Positions 26,935 to 37,426 of a stretch of 64,000 bases of DNA are shown here, one piece after another (the stretch's first letter is position 1; each line of letters starts with the position of its first letter). Below the pieces are notes generated by a model. The model made no database searches. It worked only from the letters and a program-made list of their open reading frames with translations, and was not told where the DNA came from. Origin of the DNA: JBQCHF01 sp051954955 (GTDB lineage: Bacteria; Actinomycetota; Actinomycetes; Motilibacterales; Motilibacteraceae); contig JBQCHF010000140.1 in the NCBI GenBank assembly GCA_051954955.1, positions 1-64,000 on the forward strand. Direction: 5' to 3'. The translations under genes were made by a program, and so were the position numbers.

Positions 26935-27060
26935 TCAGCGGGTCGGGGTGATCGGGTCGGTGGCCTCGGCCCACAGCGCCTGCTCGGCCTTGTCCTTCTG
27001 CACCTTTCGGTAGACCAGGACGCCGCCGACGGCAGCGGCGACGGCGAGCAGCTTCTTCAC
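26935..27060 (-). CDS. DLW-39 family small protein
   Basis: A 41-residue protein: KKLLAVAAAVGGVLVYRKVQ forms one short hydrophobic helix and the tail KAEQALWAEATDP carries the conserved L-W-A-E-A-T-D motif that names the family (here ALW instead of DLW). The family is widespread near the gyrA-tRNA-Ile-tRNA-Ala region of actinobacteria and has no known function. The GTG start at 27060 overlaps the stop of the HPt-REC-PIG-L gene by 4 bases, so it may be translated by coupling. Confidence 0.8.
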   Translation of the reverse strand: MKKLLAVAAAVGGVLVYRKVQKDKAEQALWAEATDPITPTR

Positions 27061-28481
27061 GGTTCGGCTCCCGGTTCGTCGAGTGGGTCTGGCAGGAGGT
27101 GGTGCGAGCGGGCCGGCGATGAGACTACGCGGACCGGGGCGACGTCGCGCACCAGCTCCAGCGGCTCGGCGTAGCGCACCCCGCCGAAGCGGCCCCAGTA
27201 GCGGGCGGTCGCGGTGACCAGCTCGGGATCCAGGTACGTGCGCCCGGCCTGGCTGCGGTGCGCGGCGATGGCCGCCAGCTTGGCCGGCAGGAAGCCGGTG
27301 ACGTCCTCGAAGCGGGTGGGCCGGTAGGCCACGGTGGCGGACGGGCTCTGGAAGCAGGCGACCAGGGGGACCGAGCGCGCCGCCACCAGGCCGGCGCGGT
27401 GCACCGCCCGGTGGTCCTGGTGAGTGTCTTGGCTGCTGTGCAGGTAGACGACGTCGGGGGCGACCCGGGCGCATGCGTGCTCGATCAGGCGCACGGTGCG
27501 CACGCCGTCGTCGATCGCGGTGTCGGGCAGGTCGCCCTGCACCAGCGAGACGCCGAGCAGGTCGGCCGCCTGCCGAGCCTCGTGAGCGCGGTCGGTGCCG
27601 CCGGCCTCGCCGCGCGAGCACACCAGCACCGTCACCTCGTCGCCGGCGGCGACGTGCTTGGCGAGGGTGGCGGAGATCGCGAGCTCGACGTCGTCCGGGT
27701 GGGCGCCGACGGCCAGCACCCGGGTGGCCGGCTGCCCGCGGCGGGCGGCCGCGGCGCTGCCCACCGCGGCCGCCAACCGGTCGGGGTCGGCCGGCTTGGC
27801 CAGGAAGTCGACCGCGCCGGCGCGCAGCGCGGCCGCGGCGGCATCGAAGGAGGCGTGGCTGCTCACGATGACCACGGGCAGCCCGGGGAACGTTCGCGTC
27901 AGCTCCTCGGTGAGGCCGAGCCCGTCCCCGTCGGCCAGCTCCAGGTCCACCACGACGACGTCCAGCCGCGGACCCGCGGCCCGCCGGGCTGCGGCGGCGC
28001 CGGGCACGACCTCGGTGACCGCGCCGAGCCGGTCGGACAGGGCGGCCACCGTCCACGCGGCGACGTCGGGATCGTCCTCCACGACGAGCACCGCCGGGGG
28101 CGGGTCGGGCAGCCGGGGGGGCCGCGGAGTGCTGGGGAGCACGGGCTGGCCCGGGGCCGGTGCCCCGTCCGGCGCTGCGGGCGCGCCCTCGAGCGCGGAG
28201 CGGGCGGCCGCCAGCAGGTCCCGGCAGGCGTCGGCACTGGCGGGCTCCACCCGCGCGGCCGAGGCCAGCAGGTCGGCGGCGGTGGAGAGCCCGAAGGTAC
28301 CGAGGGTGCCGATCAGCCGGTGCACCGTGGCGGCACCGGCCGGGACGTCGGCGAGCGGTCGCTGGGAGGTCTCGAGCAGCAGTCGGTCCAGCTCGGCCGC
28401 AGAGCGCCGGGCCACCTGGCCGGCCCGCTCGGCGACGAACCGGTCGATGGAGGCGTCTCGCTCCTCCCCCGAGGACGTCAC
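27057..28481 (-). CDS. HPt-like / response-regulator receiver / PIG-L (LmbE-like) deacetylase fusion
   Basis: A 474-residue three-part protein. Residues about 15-100 resemble a histidine phosphotransfer (HPt) helical bundle with His54 in VHRLIGTLGTFG. A receiver domain spans about 130-245: acidic pocket Glu135-Asp136-Asp137, phospho-acceptor Asp179 in VVVDLELADG, Ser207/208, and Lys229 in FLAKPADP. A PIG-L zinc deacetylase domain spans about 253-440: AVGAHPDDVELAISATLAKH (His261, Asp263, Asp264) and HQDHRAVH (His354, Asp356, His357), the metal and catalytic motifs of GlcNAc-type deacetylases. Phosphorylation of the receiver could gate deacetylation, which is inference. No histidine kinase gene is nearby. 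The ATG at 28481 has a weak ribosome site. It is coupled to the DLW-39 gene. Confidence 0.85.
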   Translation of the reverse strand: MTSSGEERDASIDRFVAERAGQVARRSAAELDRLLLETSQRPLADVPAGAATVHRLIGTLGTFGLSTAADLLASAARVEPASADACRDLLAAARSALEGAPAAPDGAPAPGQPVLPSTPRPPRLPDPPPAVLVVEDDPDVAAWTVAALSDRLGAVTEVVPGAAAARRAAGPRLDVVVVDLELADGDGLGLTEELTRTFPGLPVVIVSSHASFDAAAAALRAGAVDFLAKPADPDRLAAAVGSAAAARRGQPATRVLAVGAHPDDVELAISATLAKHVAAGDEVTVLVCSRGEAGGTDRAHEARQAADLLGVSLVQGDLPDTAIDDGVRTVRLIEHACARVAPDVVYLHSSQDTHQDHRAVHRAGLVAARSVPLVACFQSPSATVAYRPTRFEDVTGFLPAKLAAIAAHRSQAGRTYLDPELVTATARYWGRFGGVRYAEPLELVRDVAPVRVVSSPARSHHLLPDPLDEPGAEP

Positions 28482-28548
28482 GATGTGTGAGCGTACCTGG
28501 ACGGTACGTGCGGGATCCCGGGATCCGCGGGGGTAGCCCGGAGACGAC

Positions 28549-28577
28549 GATGCCCCGGTCGGGTGGACCGGGGCATC
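28549..28577 (-). terminator. Terminator hairpin after tRNA-Ile
   Basis: A perfect 12-bp stem (28549-28560 with 28566-28577) with loop GGGTG lies 15 bases beyond the tRNA-Ile 3' end on the minus strand, before the HPt-REC-PIG-L gene. Confidence 0.75.
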
Positions 28578-28591
28578 GACGAGGGAGCTGG

Positions 28592-28665
28592 TGGGCCTAA
28601 GTGGACTTGAACCACTGACCTCTTCCTTATCAGGGAAGCGCTCTAACCGACTGAGCTATAGGCCC
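28592..28665 (-). tRNA. tRNA-Ile (GAT)
   Basis: The minus strand folds from 28665: acceptor GGGCCTA pairs with TAGGCCC, D arm GCTCAGTCGGTTAGAGC, anticodon loop CTGATAA (anticodon GAT) in a TTCC/GGAA stem, T arm AGTGGTTCAAGTCCACT. CCA is not encoded. Confidence 0.95.
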
Positions 28666-28745
28666 GCGTGCCGGAGCAGGGTACCGCAGCGCGGGACCGC
28701 CTCGCGAACTGCCTGCCGGCCCCGGGGCCAGTGCCACCGGCCCGG

Positions 28746-29234
28746 TCAGGACTCCTCGGCGAGGGTGACGTGCAAGCCGCCGACCAGGGTGGCGGCAATG
28801 TTGTAGAGGAAGGCGCCCAGGGTGGCCAGCGCGGTGAACAGCACGACGTTCACGCAGGTCAGCACGGTGGTGACGCCGAGGACCCGGCCGAGGCCGACGT
28901 AGGCCAGCACGTCGACCCCGGCGCTGGTCTCGCTGGAGGTGACGTCGGCGACCGTGCGGTTCACGGCGTCGAAGACGCCCAGGGCGTCCAGGACCAGCCA
29001 GAGGACCAGCACGGCCACGATCGAGACGATGGCCAGGGCGATGGACAGCAGGAAGCCGAGCTTCATCACCGACCATGGGTCGACCCGGGCCAGGACCAGC
29101 CGCGCCTTGCGGATGCGGCGCACCCCCGAGCCGGCGGCAGCCGTCGATCCCGCGGGGGAGGTGCCGCCGGCGGCCGGGCCGCCGGGGCGCGGGCCCGCCT
29201 CAGCCCACGCGCCGGGCTGTCCGGGAGTGCTCAT
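28746..29234 (-). CDS. DUF3566 family membrane protein
   Basis: A 162-residue protein that follows gyrA with a 4-base overlap. A disordered Gly/Ala/Pro start of about 40 residues precedes the DUF3566 domain RKARLVLARVDPWSVMKLGFLLSIALAIV, two membrane helices (about 58-82 and 117-145) and the loop FDAVNRTVADV. It is conserved beside gyrA in actinobacteria; mycobacterial homologues are linked to wall and envelope phenotypes, but the molecular role is not settled. Confidence 0.9.
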   Translation of the reverse strand: MSTPGQPGAWAEAGPRPGGPAAGGTSPAGSTAAAGSGVRRIRKARLVLARVDPWSVMKLGFLLSIALAIVSIVAVLVLWLVLDALGVFDAVNRTVADVTSSETSAGVDVLAYVGLGRVLGVTTVLTCVNVVLFTALATLGAFLYNIAATLVGGLHVTLAEES

Positions 29235-32200
29235 GCACCGTCCTCCTCGTCACCCGACGGGTCACTGCCGTCGGTGTCACTGCCGTCGGTGTCACTGCCG
29301 GTCCCCGTGGCCCCATCGTTCCCGTCGACCGCCCGGTCCGCACCCGCCTCGTCCTGGGCGGGATCGACCAGCTCGACCGAGCCGCCGTCGGCGAGGTCGG
29401 CCGCGCTGGCCAGGGCACCGTCGGCAGCTGCCTCGACCGCGTCCTCGACCTCGTCGGCGGCCTCGGGGTTGCGGGCGATGGCCACCACGGTGTCGCCGCG
29501 GCTGAGCCGGACGAAGGTGACGCCCATGGTGGCACGGCCGGTCGGGTTGACGTCCCGGACCGGGCTGCGCACCACGCCGCCGCTGGCCTTGATGGCCAGC
29601 ACCTCGTCCCCGTCGCCGACGACCAGCGCGCCCACCAGCGAGCCGCGGTCGTCGACCAGCTTCATCGCGGTGATGCCGAGGCCGCCGCGGCCCTGCACGC
29701 GGTACTCGTCCACCGAGGTGCGCTTGGCGTAGCCGCCGTCGGTGACCGTGAACAGGTAGGAGTCGGGCCGGACGACGTCCATGGCCAGCAGCTCGTCCCC
29801 GGCGCGGAACTTCATGCCGGTGACGCCGCTGGTGGCCCGGCCCATCGGTCGCAGCGCCTCGTCGGTGGCGGTGAACCGCACCGACTGGCCTTTGCGGGAG
29901 ACCAGCAGCAGGTCGTCGGTCTCGGCGATCAGCCGGGCGGCGATCAGCTCGTCGTCGTGTCCGTCCTCGTCCTGGCGCAGATTGATCGCGATGACGCCGC
30001 CGGAACGGTTGGAGTCGTACTCGGTGAGCCGGGTCTTCTTGACCAGACCGGACTTGGTGGCCAGCACCAGGTAGGGCGCGGCGTCGTAGTCGCGCAGGTC
30101 CACCACCTGGGCGATCCGCTCGTCGGGCTGGAAGGCGAGCAGGTTGGCCACGTGCTGGCCCTTGGCGTCCCGGCCGCCCTCGGGCAGCTCGTAGGCCTTG
30201 GCCCGGTAGACCCGCCCCTTGTCGGTGAAGAACAGGATCCAGTGGTGGGTCGTGGTGACGAAGAAGTGGTCGATCAGGTCGTCCTGGCGCAGCTGCGCGC
30301 CGCGCACGCCCTTGCCGCCGCGGCGCTGCGCCCGGTAGAGGTCCACCCGCGTGCGCTTGGCGTAGCCGCCGCGGGAGATCGTGACGACCACGTCCTCCTC
30401 CGGGATCAGGTCCTCCATGGCGACGTCGCCGTCGAACGGCACGATCCGGGTGCGCCGCTCGTCGCCGTACTTGTCGACGATCTCCTGCAGCTCCTCGCTG
30501 ACGATGGCCCGCTGGCGGTCCTCGGAGGCGAGGATGGCGCGGTAGTCGGCGATCTCCAGCTCGATCTCGGCCAGCTCGTCGATGATCTTCTGCCGCTCCA
30601 GGGCGGCGAGCCGACGCAGCTGCATGCCGAGGATGGCGTCGGCCTGCACCTCGTCGACGTCGAGCAGTTCGATCAGGCCCTGGCGGGCGTCGTCGACCGA
30701 CTGCGAGGCGCGGATGAGCGCGATGACCTCGTCGAGCGCGTCGAGGGCCTTGACCAGACCGCGCAGGACGTGGGCCCGCTCCTCGGCCTTGCGCAGGCGG
30801 AACTCGGTGCGCCGGCGGATGACCTCGATCTGGTGGGTGACCCAGTGCCGCACGAAGGCGTCGAGGGTGAGCGTGCGCGGCACCCCGTCGACCAGCGCGA
30901 GCATGTTCGCGCCGAAGGTCTCCTGCAGCTGGGTGTGCTTGTAGAGGTTGTTGAGCACCACCTTGGCCACGGCGTCGCGCTTGAGCACGATCACCAGCCG
31001 CTGCCCGCTGCGCGAGGAGGTCTCGTCGCGGACGTCCGCGATCCCGCCGATCTTGCCGGCGTTCACCAGCTCGGCGATCTTCGTGGCGAGGTTGTCCGGG
31101 TTCACCATGTAGGGCAGCTCGGTGATGACCAGGCAGGTGCGGTTGTTGATCTCCTCGACCTCGACGACGGCCCGCATCGTGATCGAGCCGCGGCCGGTGC
31201 GGTAGGCGTCCTCGATGCCGCGCCGGCCCATGATGAGCGCGCCGGTCGGGAAGTCCGGCCCGGTGATGCGGCCCATCAAGGCCTCGAGCAGCTCCTCCGA
31301 CGTCGCCTCGGGGTTCTGCAGGTACCACTGCACCCCGGCGGCCACCTCGCGCAGGTTGTGCGAGGGGATCTGGGTGGCCATGCCGACCGCGATGCCGGAC
31401 GAGCCGTTCACGAGCAGGTTCGGGAACCGGCTCGGCAGGATCAGCGGCTCCTGCGTCTTGCCGTCGTAGTTGGGCGCGAAGTCGACCGTCTCCTGGTCGA
31501 TGTCGCGCACCATCTCCATGGCGAGGGACGCCATCCGGCACTCGGTGTTGTGCGAGACGAAGCCGTCGGTGAGGAACGCGTGGTCGTCGCTGTCGACCCG
31601 CAGGCTGTAGACCGGCTGCACGCCGGCGTCGGCGACCTCCGCGACCTCGGCGTAGTAGTAGCGCCCGTCGACCAGCGGCAGCGCCACCTCGGCGGCCTCG
31701 GCGCTGATCCGCTCGAGGATCTCGTGCCCGTCGCGCTCCCAGCGCTCGATCCGGTCGACGTTGTGCCGGCGCAGCCAGTCCCGCTCGGTCCAGCGCTCGG
31801 CCCCGTGCTCGCGGAGGAACTCGGCGAGGCCGGGGACGTGGTCGTCGCTGAGGGCCGACGGTTCGGTCGGCACCTTGGACAGGACCGCAGAGAGTTTGCC
31901 GCCCTTGACGCCGAGGAAGCCGACACGCGAAGCGAAGCGTCGTGCCTCACGGCGATTGGAGATGACGACCTTGATCTCGCCGCTGTCGTAGTGGCAGAGC
32001 TTGCCGACCACGCCGAGCTCGAGCAGCAGGGCCTGGACGTCGTGAGCCAGCTGCCGGCTGCGGGTGGAGTAACTGACCTGCACCGAGTTCCGGGGGAGCA
32101 GCGAGCAGGAGCCGTCACCGGTGAAGAGGGCGGCGAGGAACTCCTGCTTGACCCGGGCGCCGGAGCGCCAGACGAACTCGGGCACCCGCTTGTGCTCCGA

Positions 32201-33190
32201 CCGCTGGCCGAGCATGCCGACCAACGGGGACCGGCGCAGGTAGGTCAGGTCCTGGACATCGAACTCGTGCAGCAGTGAGCCCGAGGCGATGATGCGCTGG
32301 TTCACGTAGCGGGGGCCGCCGACCACGAGGTCGTAGTCCTCGAGGACGCGCAGGAAGAATCCCTCGTCGATGTTGTTGAACCCGGCTCGGTTCTCCGAGA
32401 CCCAGCCCTCGCTGACGAAGGCGCCCGCCAGGCGTGCGGCAGCCAGTGCCCGGGCGTCATCCTCCCCCTGCTCGGGGTGCTCGACCCGCGCCATGACCAC
32501 GCGGTCACCGGGTCGCACCTCCTCGAGGAGCTTCCACAGCAAGGTGGGGACGCCGGCGACGTCGACCAGGCAGAGCACCGGGTGGTTCACCGACCCGGCG
32601 AGCTCGAAGCCCTCGCGGGTGCGGATCCGCAGCGTCTGGTGGTCCCCGGAGTGGAAGAACTTGCTCGCACGGACCGGGTTGCCATGCCGGTCGACCAGCT
32701 TGAGGTCGATGTCGGTGTCGCTGTTCGGGGCAGCGTCCGGGACCAGGTCCTCGATCCGCACTGTGCCGCGGTCCCAGGTCCGCACCCGGGTGCCGCCGAC
32801 CACGCAGTAGCGCATCGCGGCCGCCGGGTCGTTGCCGGGCGAGCCGAAGTTCCCCTGACCGTCGACCAGCGGGTAGCGCAGCGACCAGGGCTGGGCCAGG
32901 CGCACCAGGGTGTCGTAGATCGCGCTGTCGCCGTGGGGGTGGTAGTTGCCCATGACGTCGCCGACGACGCGGGCGCACTTGTTGTAGCCGCGGTCGGGTC
33001 GGTAGCCGCCGTCGTACATCGCGTAGATGACCCGGCGGTGCACGGGCTTGAGACCGTCGCGCACCTCCGGCAGGGCGCGGCCCACGATGACGCTCATCGC
33101 GTAGTCGAGGTACGACTGCTGCATCTCGATCTGCAGGTCGCGCGGCTCGATGCGGTCGCCACCACCCGGGGGCACGGTCACGTCGGTCAC
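29231..33190 (-). CDS. gyrA: DNA gyrase subunit A interrupted by an intein
   Basis: A 1319-residue precursor; removing a 420-residue intein (129-548) leaves a GyrA of 899 residues. Gyrase introduces negative supercoils with GyrB. The N-extein (1-128) ends AAAMRY, where Tyr128 is the catalytic tyrosine that attacks DNA. The C-extein resumes TECRMASLAMEMVRD. The breakage-reunion core, coiled-coil gate and C-terminal pinwheel with the GyrA box QRRGGKG (about residue 955 of the precursor) follow. The C-terminus is an acidic tail with Ser-Asp-Thr-Asp-Gly repeats. GTG 33190 is the start. It follows gyrB with a 68-base gap and overlaps the DUF3566 gene. Confidence 0.96.
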   Translation of the reverse strand: MTDVTVPPGGGDRIEPRDLQIEMQQSYLDYAMSVIVGRALPEVRDGLKPVHRRVIYAMYDGGYRPDRGYNKCARVVGDVMGNYHPHGDSAIYDTLVRLAQPWSLRYPLVDGQGNFGSPGNDPAAAMRYCVVGGTRVRTWDRGTVRIEDLVPDAAPNSDTDIDLKLVDRHGNPVRASKFFHSGDHQTLRIRTREGFELAGSVNHPVLCLVDVAGVPTLLWKLLEEVRPGDRVVMARVEHPEQGEDDARALAAARLAGAFVSEGWVSENRAGFNNIDEGFFLRVLEDYDLVVGGPRYVNQRIIASGSLLHEFDVQDLTYLRRSPLVGMLGQRSEHKRVPEFVWRSGARVKQEFLAALFTGDGSCSLLPRNSVQVSYSTRSRQLAHDVQALLLELGVVGKLCHYDSGEIKVVISNRREARRFASRVGFLGVKGGKLSAVLSKVPTEPSALSDDHVPGLAEFLREHGAERWTERDWLRRHNVDRIERWERDGHEILERISAEAAEVALPLVDGRYYYAEVAEVADAGVQPVYSLRVDSDDHAFLTDGFVSHNTECRMASLAMEMVRDIDQETVDFAPNYDGKTQEPLILPSRFPNLLVNGSSGIAVGMATQIPSHNLREVAAGVQWYLQNPEATSEELLEALMGRITGPDFPTGALIMGRRGIEDAYRTGRGSITMRAVVEVEEINNRTCLVITELPYMVNPDNLATKIAELVNAGKIGGIADVRDETSSRSGQRLVIVLKRDAVAKVVLNNLYKHTQLQETFGANMLALVDGVPRTLTLDAFVRHWVTHQIEVIRRRTEFRLRKAEERAHVLRGLVKALDALDEVIALIRASQSVDDARQGLIELLDVDEVQADAILGMQLRRLAALERQKIIDELAEIELEIADYRAILASEDRQRAIVSEELQEIVDKYGDERRTRIVPFDGDVAMEDLIPEEDVVVTISRGGYAKRTRVDLYRAQRRGGKGVRGAQLRQDDLIDHFFVTTTHHWILFFTDKGRVYRAKAYELPEGGRDAKGQHVANLLAFQPDERIAQVVDLRDYDAAPYLVLATKSGLVKKTRLTEYDSNRSGGVIAINLRQDEDGHDDELIAARLIAETDDLLLVSRKGQSVRFTATDEALRPMGRATSGVTGMKFRAGDELLAMDVVRPDSYLFTVTDGGYAKRTSVDEYRVQGRGGLGITAMKLVDDRGSLVGALVVGDGDEVLAIKASGGVVRSPVRDVNPTGRATMGVTFVRLSRGDTVVAIARNPEAADEVEDAVEAAADGALASAADLADGGSVELVDPAQDEAGADRAVDGNDGATGTGSDTDGSDTDGSDPSGDEEDGA
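31547..32806 (-). mobile_element. GyrA intein with LAGLIDADG homing endonuclease
   Basis: The intein is 420 residues, starting Cys129 and ending His-Asn 547-548, with Thr549 as the +1 nucleophile. Splicing blocks are A (CVVGGTRVRT), B (GSVNHPVLCLVDVAG), F (YSLRVDSDDHAFLTDG) and G (FVSHN). It matches the Mycobacterium xenopi GyrA intein at the ends and the insertion point just after the active-site tyrosine; that intein is a 198-residue mini-intein. Between blocks B and F lies a homing endonuclease with two dodecapeptide motifs, RLAGAFVSEG (about intein 125) and LAALFTGDG (about 225). Each carries an acidic residue in the catalytic position, so it may be active. Host tyrosine disruption makes splicing essential. 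Confidence 0.93.
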
Positions 33191-33258
33191 GGCTGGTCAG
33201 TCCCTCTCTGGTCTCCTACGACATGTCGGAATCAGCGCGCGGCAGCGCGCGAGCCGGC

Positions 33259-35355
<2,097 letters not shown>

Positions 35356-35607
35356 GGGGGAGTGCACCCTTCTCGAGCACGTCAGGCCGGCACGCGCACG
35401 TGGCGCCTGCGGGCCGCAGCGGGGCCCGCTGCATGGAACTCCCCTCATCCTACCGCCCGTCGACCACCCCGAGCCGGTCCCAACGCGCCGTAACGGGCCC
35501 GCTGGGCGCACGGACGGGGCTGGCACCTGGGGGGATACCGACCCCCGGGGGGTCAGAGCCTCTACGGGCCGATGGACGCGCCGAGCCTGGCGCGGCTCCG
35601 GCCCGGC

Positions 35608-36219
35608 TCAGCCGTAGGTGTCGCGCGGGCCCCGCCCGCGCACCGACAGGCGCCCGCGCTGCCAGCTGGGCGCCGAGGGTCCGCGCACCTCCAGCCGGCG
35701 GACCACGCCGGCGCCGAGGTCCTCGGCGATCCGGCGCAGCAGGTCCGTGCGCAGCAGCCGGACCTGGGTGGCCCAGGCGGTGGAGTCGGTGACGACGACC
35801 AGGGTGCCGTCCTCGAACGACTCCGGGGTGCAGTGCGCCGCCACCTCCGCGCCCACGATCTGCGCCCACCGGCCGATCACCCCGCCCACCGCCAGGTCGA
35901 CCTCCCACCCGCGATCGGCGACCAGCCGGTCCAGCGTGCGGCCCAGCGGCTGCGGGTCCCGGTCGTCCGGGTGCGCCCCGCTGCGGCGGCGCGCGTCCAT
36001 GCGCCGCGACCGCGCGCCCGCGCCGCCGTCCCTCGAGGGGTTCTGCCCCCGGGCCTTGGCCGCGGCCCGGGCCGCCGCCAGCGCCTCGCGGGCGACGTCG
36101 AGGCCGGCGCGCAGGGTGCGCTCGTCCCCCGGCTCCTGCTGCGCCGGCTGCCGGGCGCCCCCGGCAGGCTCCTGGCCAAGCTCGTCGCCAGGCTCGTCGT
36201 CGGGCTCGTCGTCAGGCAA
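35608..36219 (-). CDS. dciA: DciA: replicative helicase loading protein (DUF721)
   Basis: A 203-residue protein that recruits DnaB helicase in bacteria lacking DnaC/DnaI. The first 95 residues are disordered, with an acidic Asp-Asp-Glu-Pro repeat. The DUF721/DciA domain is about 95-185: LGRTLDRLVADRGWEVDLAVGGVIGRWAQIVGAEVAAHCTPESF and LRRIAEDLGAGVVRRLEVRG. The TTG start at 36219 overlaps the recF stop by 8 bases. It sits between recF and gyrB, as in most actinobacteria. Confidence 0.9.
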   Translation of the reverse strand: MPDDEPDDEPGDELGQEPAGGARQPAQQEPGDERTLRAGLDVAREALAAARAAAKARGQNPSRDGGAGARSRRMDARRRSGAHPDDRDPQPLGRTLDRLVADRGWEVDLAVGGVIGRWAQIVGAEVAAHCTPESFEDGTLVVVTDSTAWATQVRLLRTDLLRRIAEDLGAGVVRRLEVRGPSAPSWQRGRLSVRGRGPRDTYG

Positions 36220-37393
36220 CCTGCACCTGCCCGGCCGAGACCTGCACCCGCGCCCCGCGCAGCACCGCGGGCACGTCCTCGGGCACCGCCGCGGTGACCA
36301 GCACCTGCTCGGCCGGCGCGACCAGCGCGGCCAGCCGGTCGCGCCGGTCGGCGTCGAGCTCGGCGAAGACGTCGTCGAGCACCAGGACCGGATCGCCGCC
36401 GGCGCCGCCCTCGGCGCGCAGTAGCTCGAAGGAGGCCAGGCGCAGCGCGAGCGCGAACGACCAGGACTCGCCGTGGCTGGCGTAGCCCTTGGCCGGGAAC
36501 GGGCCGAGGGAGAGGACCAGGTCGTCCCGGTGCGGGCCGACCAGGCTGATGCCGCGCTCGAGCTCCTGCCGCCGCACCCGGGCCAGCGCCTCGAGCAGCG
36601 CCGCGGCGAGCTCGCCCCGGTCGGTGGGCAGCGCGGCGGCCTCGGCGTCCGGCTGCCCGTCGTCCCGGCCGGCGGAGGAGGTCAGCGAGCTGCGGTAGGC
36701 CAGGCCGGCGGGGGCGGGGGCACCGCCCTTGCCCGCGGCCAGCTGGTCGTAGGCGGCCACGACCAGCGGGCGCAGCGCCTCGACCAGCTCCAGCCGCGCG
36801 GCCAGCAGCTCCGCCCCGGTGCGCGCCAGGTGGGCGTCCCAGACCTCGAGGGTGTGCACGTCACCGCGACCCGACCGCACCGCGGCGCCGGCCGACTTCA
36901 GCAGCGCGTTGCGCTGCTTGAGCACCCGGTCGTAGTCCGACCGCACGCCGGCGAACCGGGGGGCCCGGGCCACCAGCAGCTCGTCGAGGAAGCGGCGCCG
37001 CTCGGAGGGGTCGCCCTTGACCAGCGCCAGGTCCTCCGGCGCGAACAGCACGGTCCGCAGCACGCCCAGGACCTCGCGGGGGCGGGGCACCGGGGCCCGG
37101 TTGAGCCGCGCCCGGTTGGCCCGCCCGGGGGTGATCTCCAGCTCGACCAGGGTGGGCCGGCCCTCGCGCACCACCGAGCCCCGCACGATCGCCCTCGGCG
37201 CCCCCAGCCGGACCAGCGGGGCGTCGGTCGAGACCCGGTGCGAGCCGAGGGTGGCGACGTAGCCCACCGCCTCGACCAGGTTGGTCTTGCCCTGCCCGTT
37301 GGGTCCGAGCAGCGTCGTCACCCCCGGTGCGAGCGGCAGCTCGACCGCGGCGTAGGACCGGAAGTCCAGCAGCGAGAGGTGGGCGACGTGCAC
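36212..37393 (-). CDS. recF: RecF: DNA repair and replication protein
   Basis: A 393-residue SMC-like ATPase of recombinational gap repair, loading RecA with RecO/RecR. Walker A GPNGQGKTNL is at about 29-38, the signature region DDLVLSLGPFPAKGYASHGESWSFALALRL near 290, and Walker B PVLVLDDVFAELD near 335. It follows dnaN with a 33-base gap and overlaps dciA by 8 bases. Confidence 0.95.
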   Translation of the reverse strand: MHVAHLSLLDFRSYAAVELPLAPGVTTLLGPNGQGKTNLVEAVGYVATLGSHRVSTDAPLVRLGAPRAIVRGSVVREGRPTLVELEITPGRANRARLNRAPVPRPREVLGVLRTVLFAPEDLALVKGDPSERRRFLDELLVARAPRFAGVRSDYDRVLKQRNALLKSAGAAVRSGRGDVHTLEVWDAHLARTGAELLAARLELVEALRPLVVAAYDQLAAGKGGAPAPAGLAYRSSLTSSAGRDDGQPDAEAAALPTDRGELAAALLEALARVRRQELERGISLVGPHRDDLVLSLGPFPAKGYASHGESWSFALALRLASFELLRAEGGAGGDPVLVLDDVFAELDADRRDRLAALVAPAEQVLVTAAVPEDVPAVLRGARVQVSAGQVQVA

Positions 37394-37426
37394 GGGCGGC
37401 GCAGGCTCTTCGAGTAGGTCGCCGGG

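Noticed and set aside
26545..27174. Plus-strand ATG with GGGGAG upstream in the spacer before tRNA-Ala
   Set aside because: The frame runs antisense through tRNA-Ala and the DLW-39 gene and is low-complexity Pro/Arg.
29075..32278. Plus-strand open frame of over 1000 codons opposite gyrA
   Set aside because: It is a mirror frame of gyrA. The minus strand gives complete GyrA and intein motifs.
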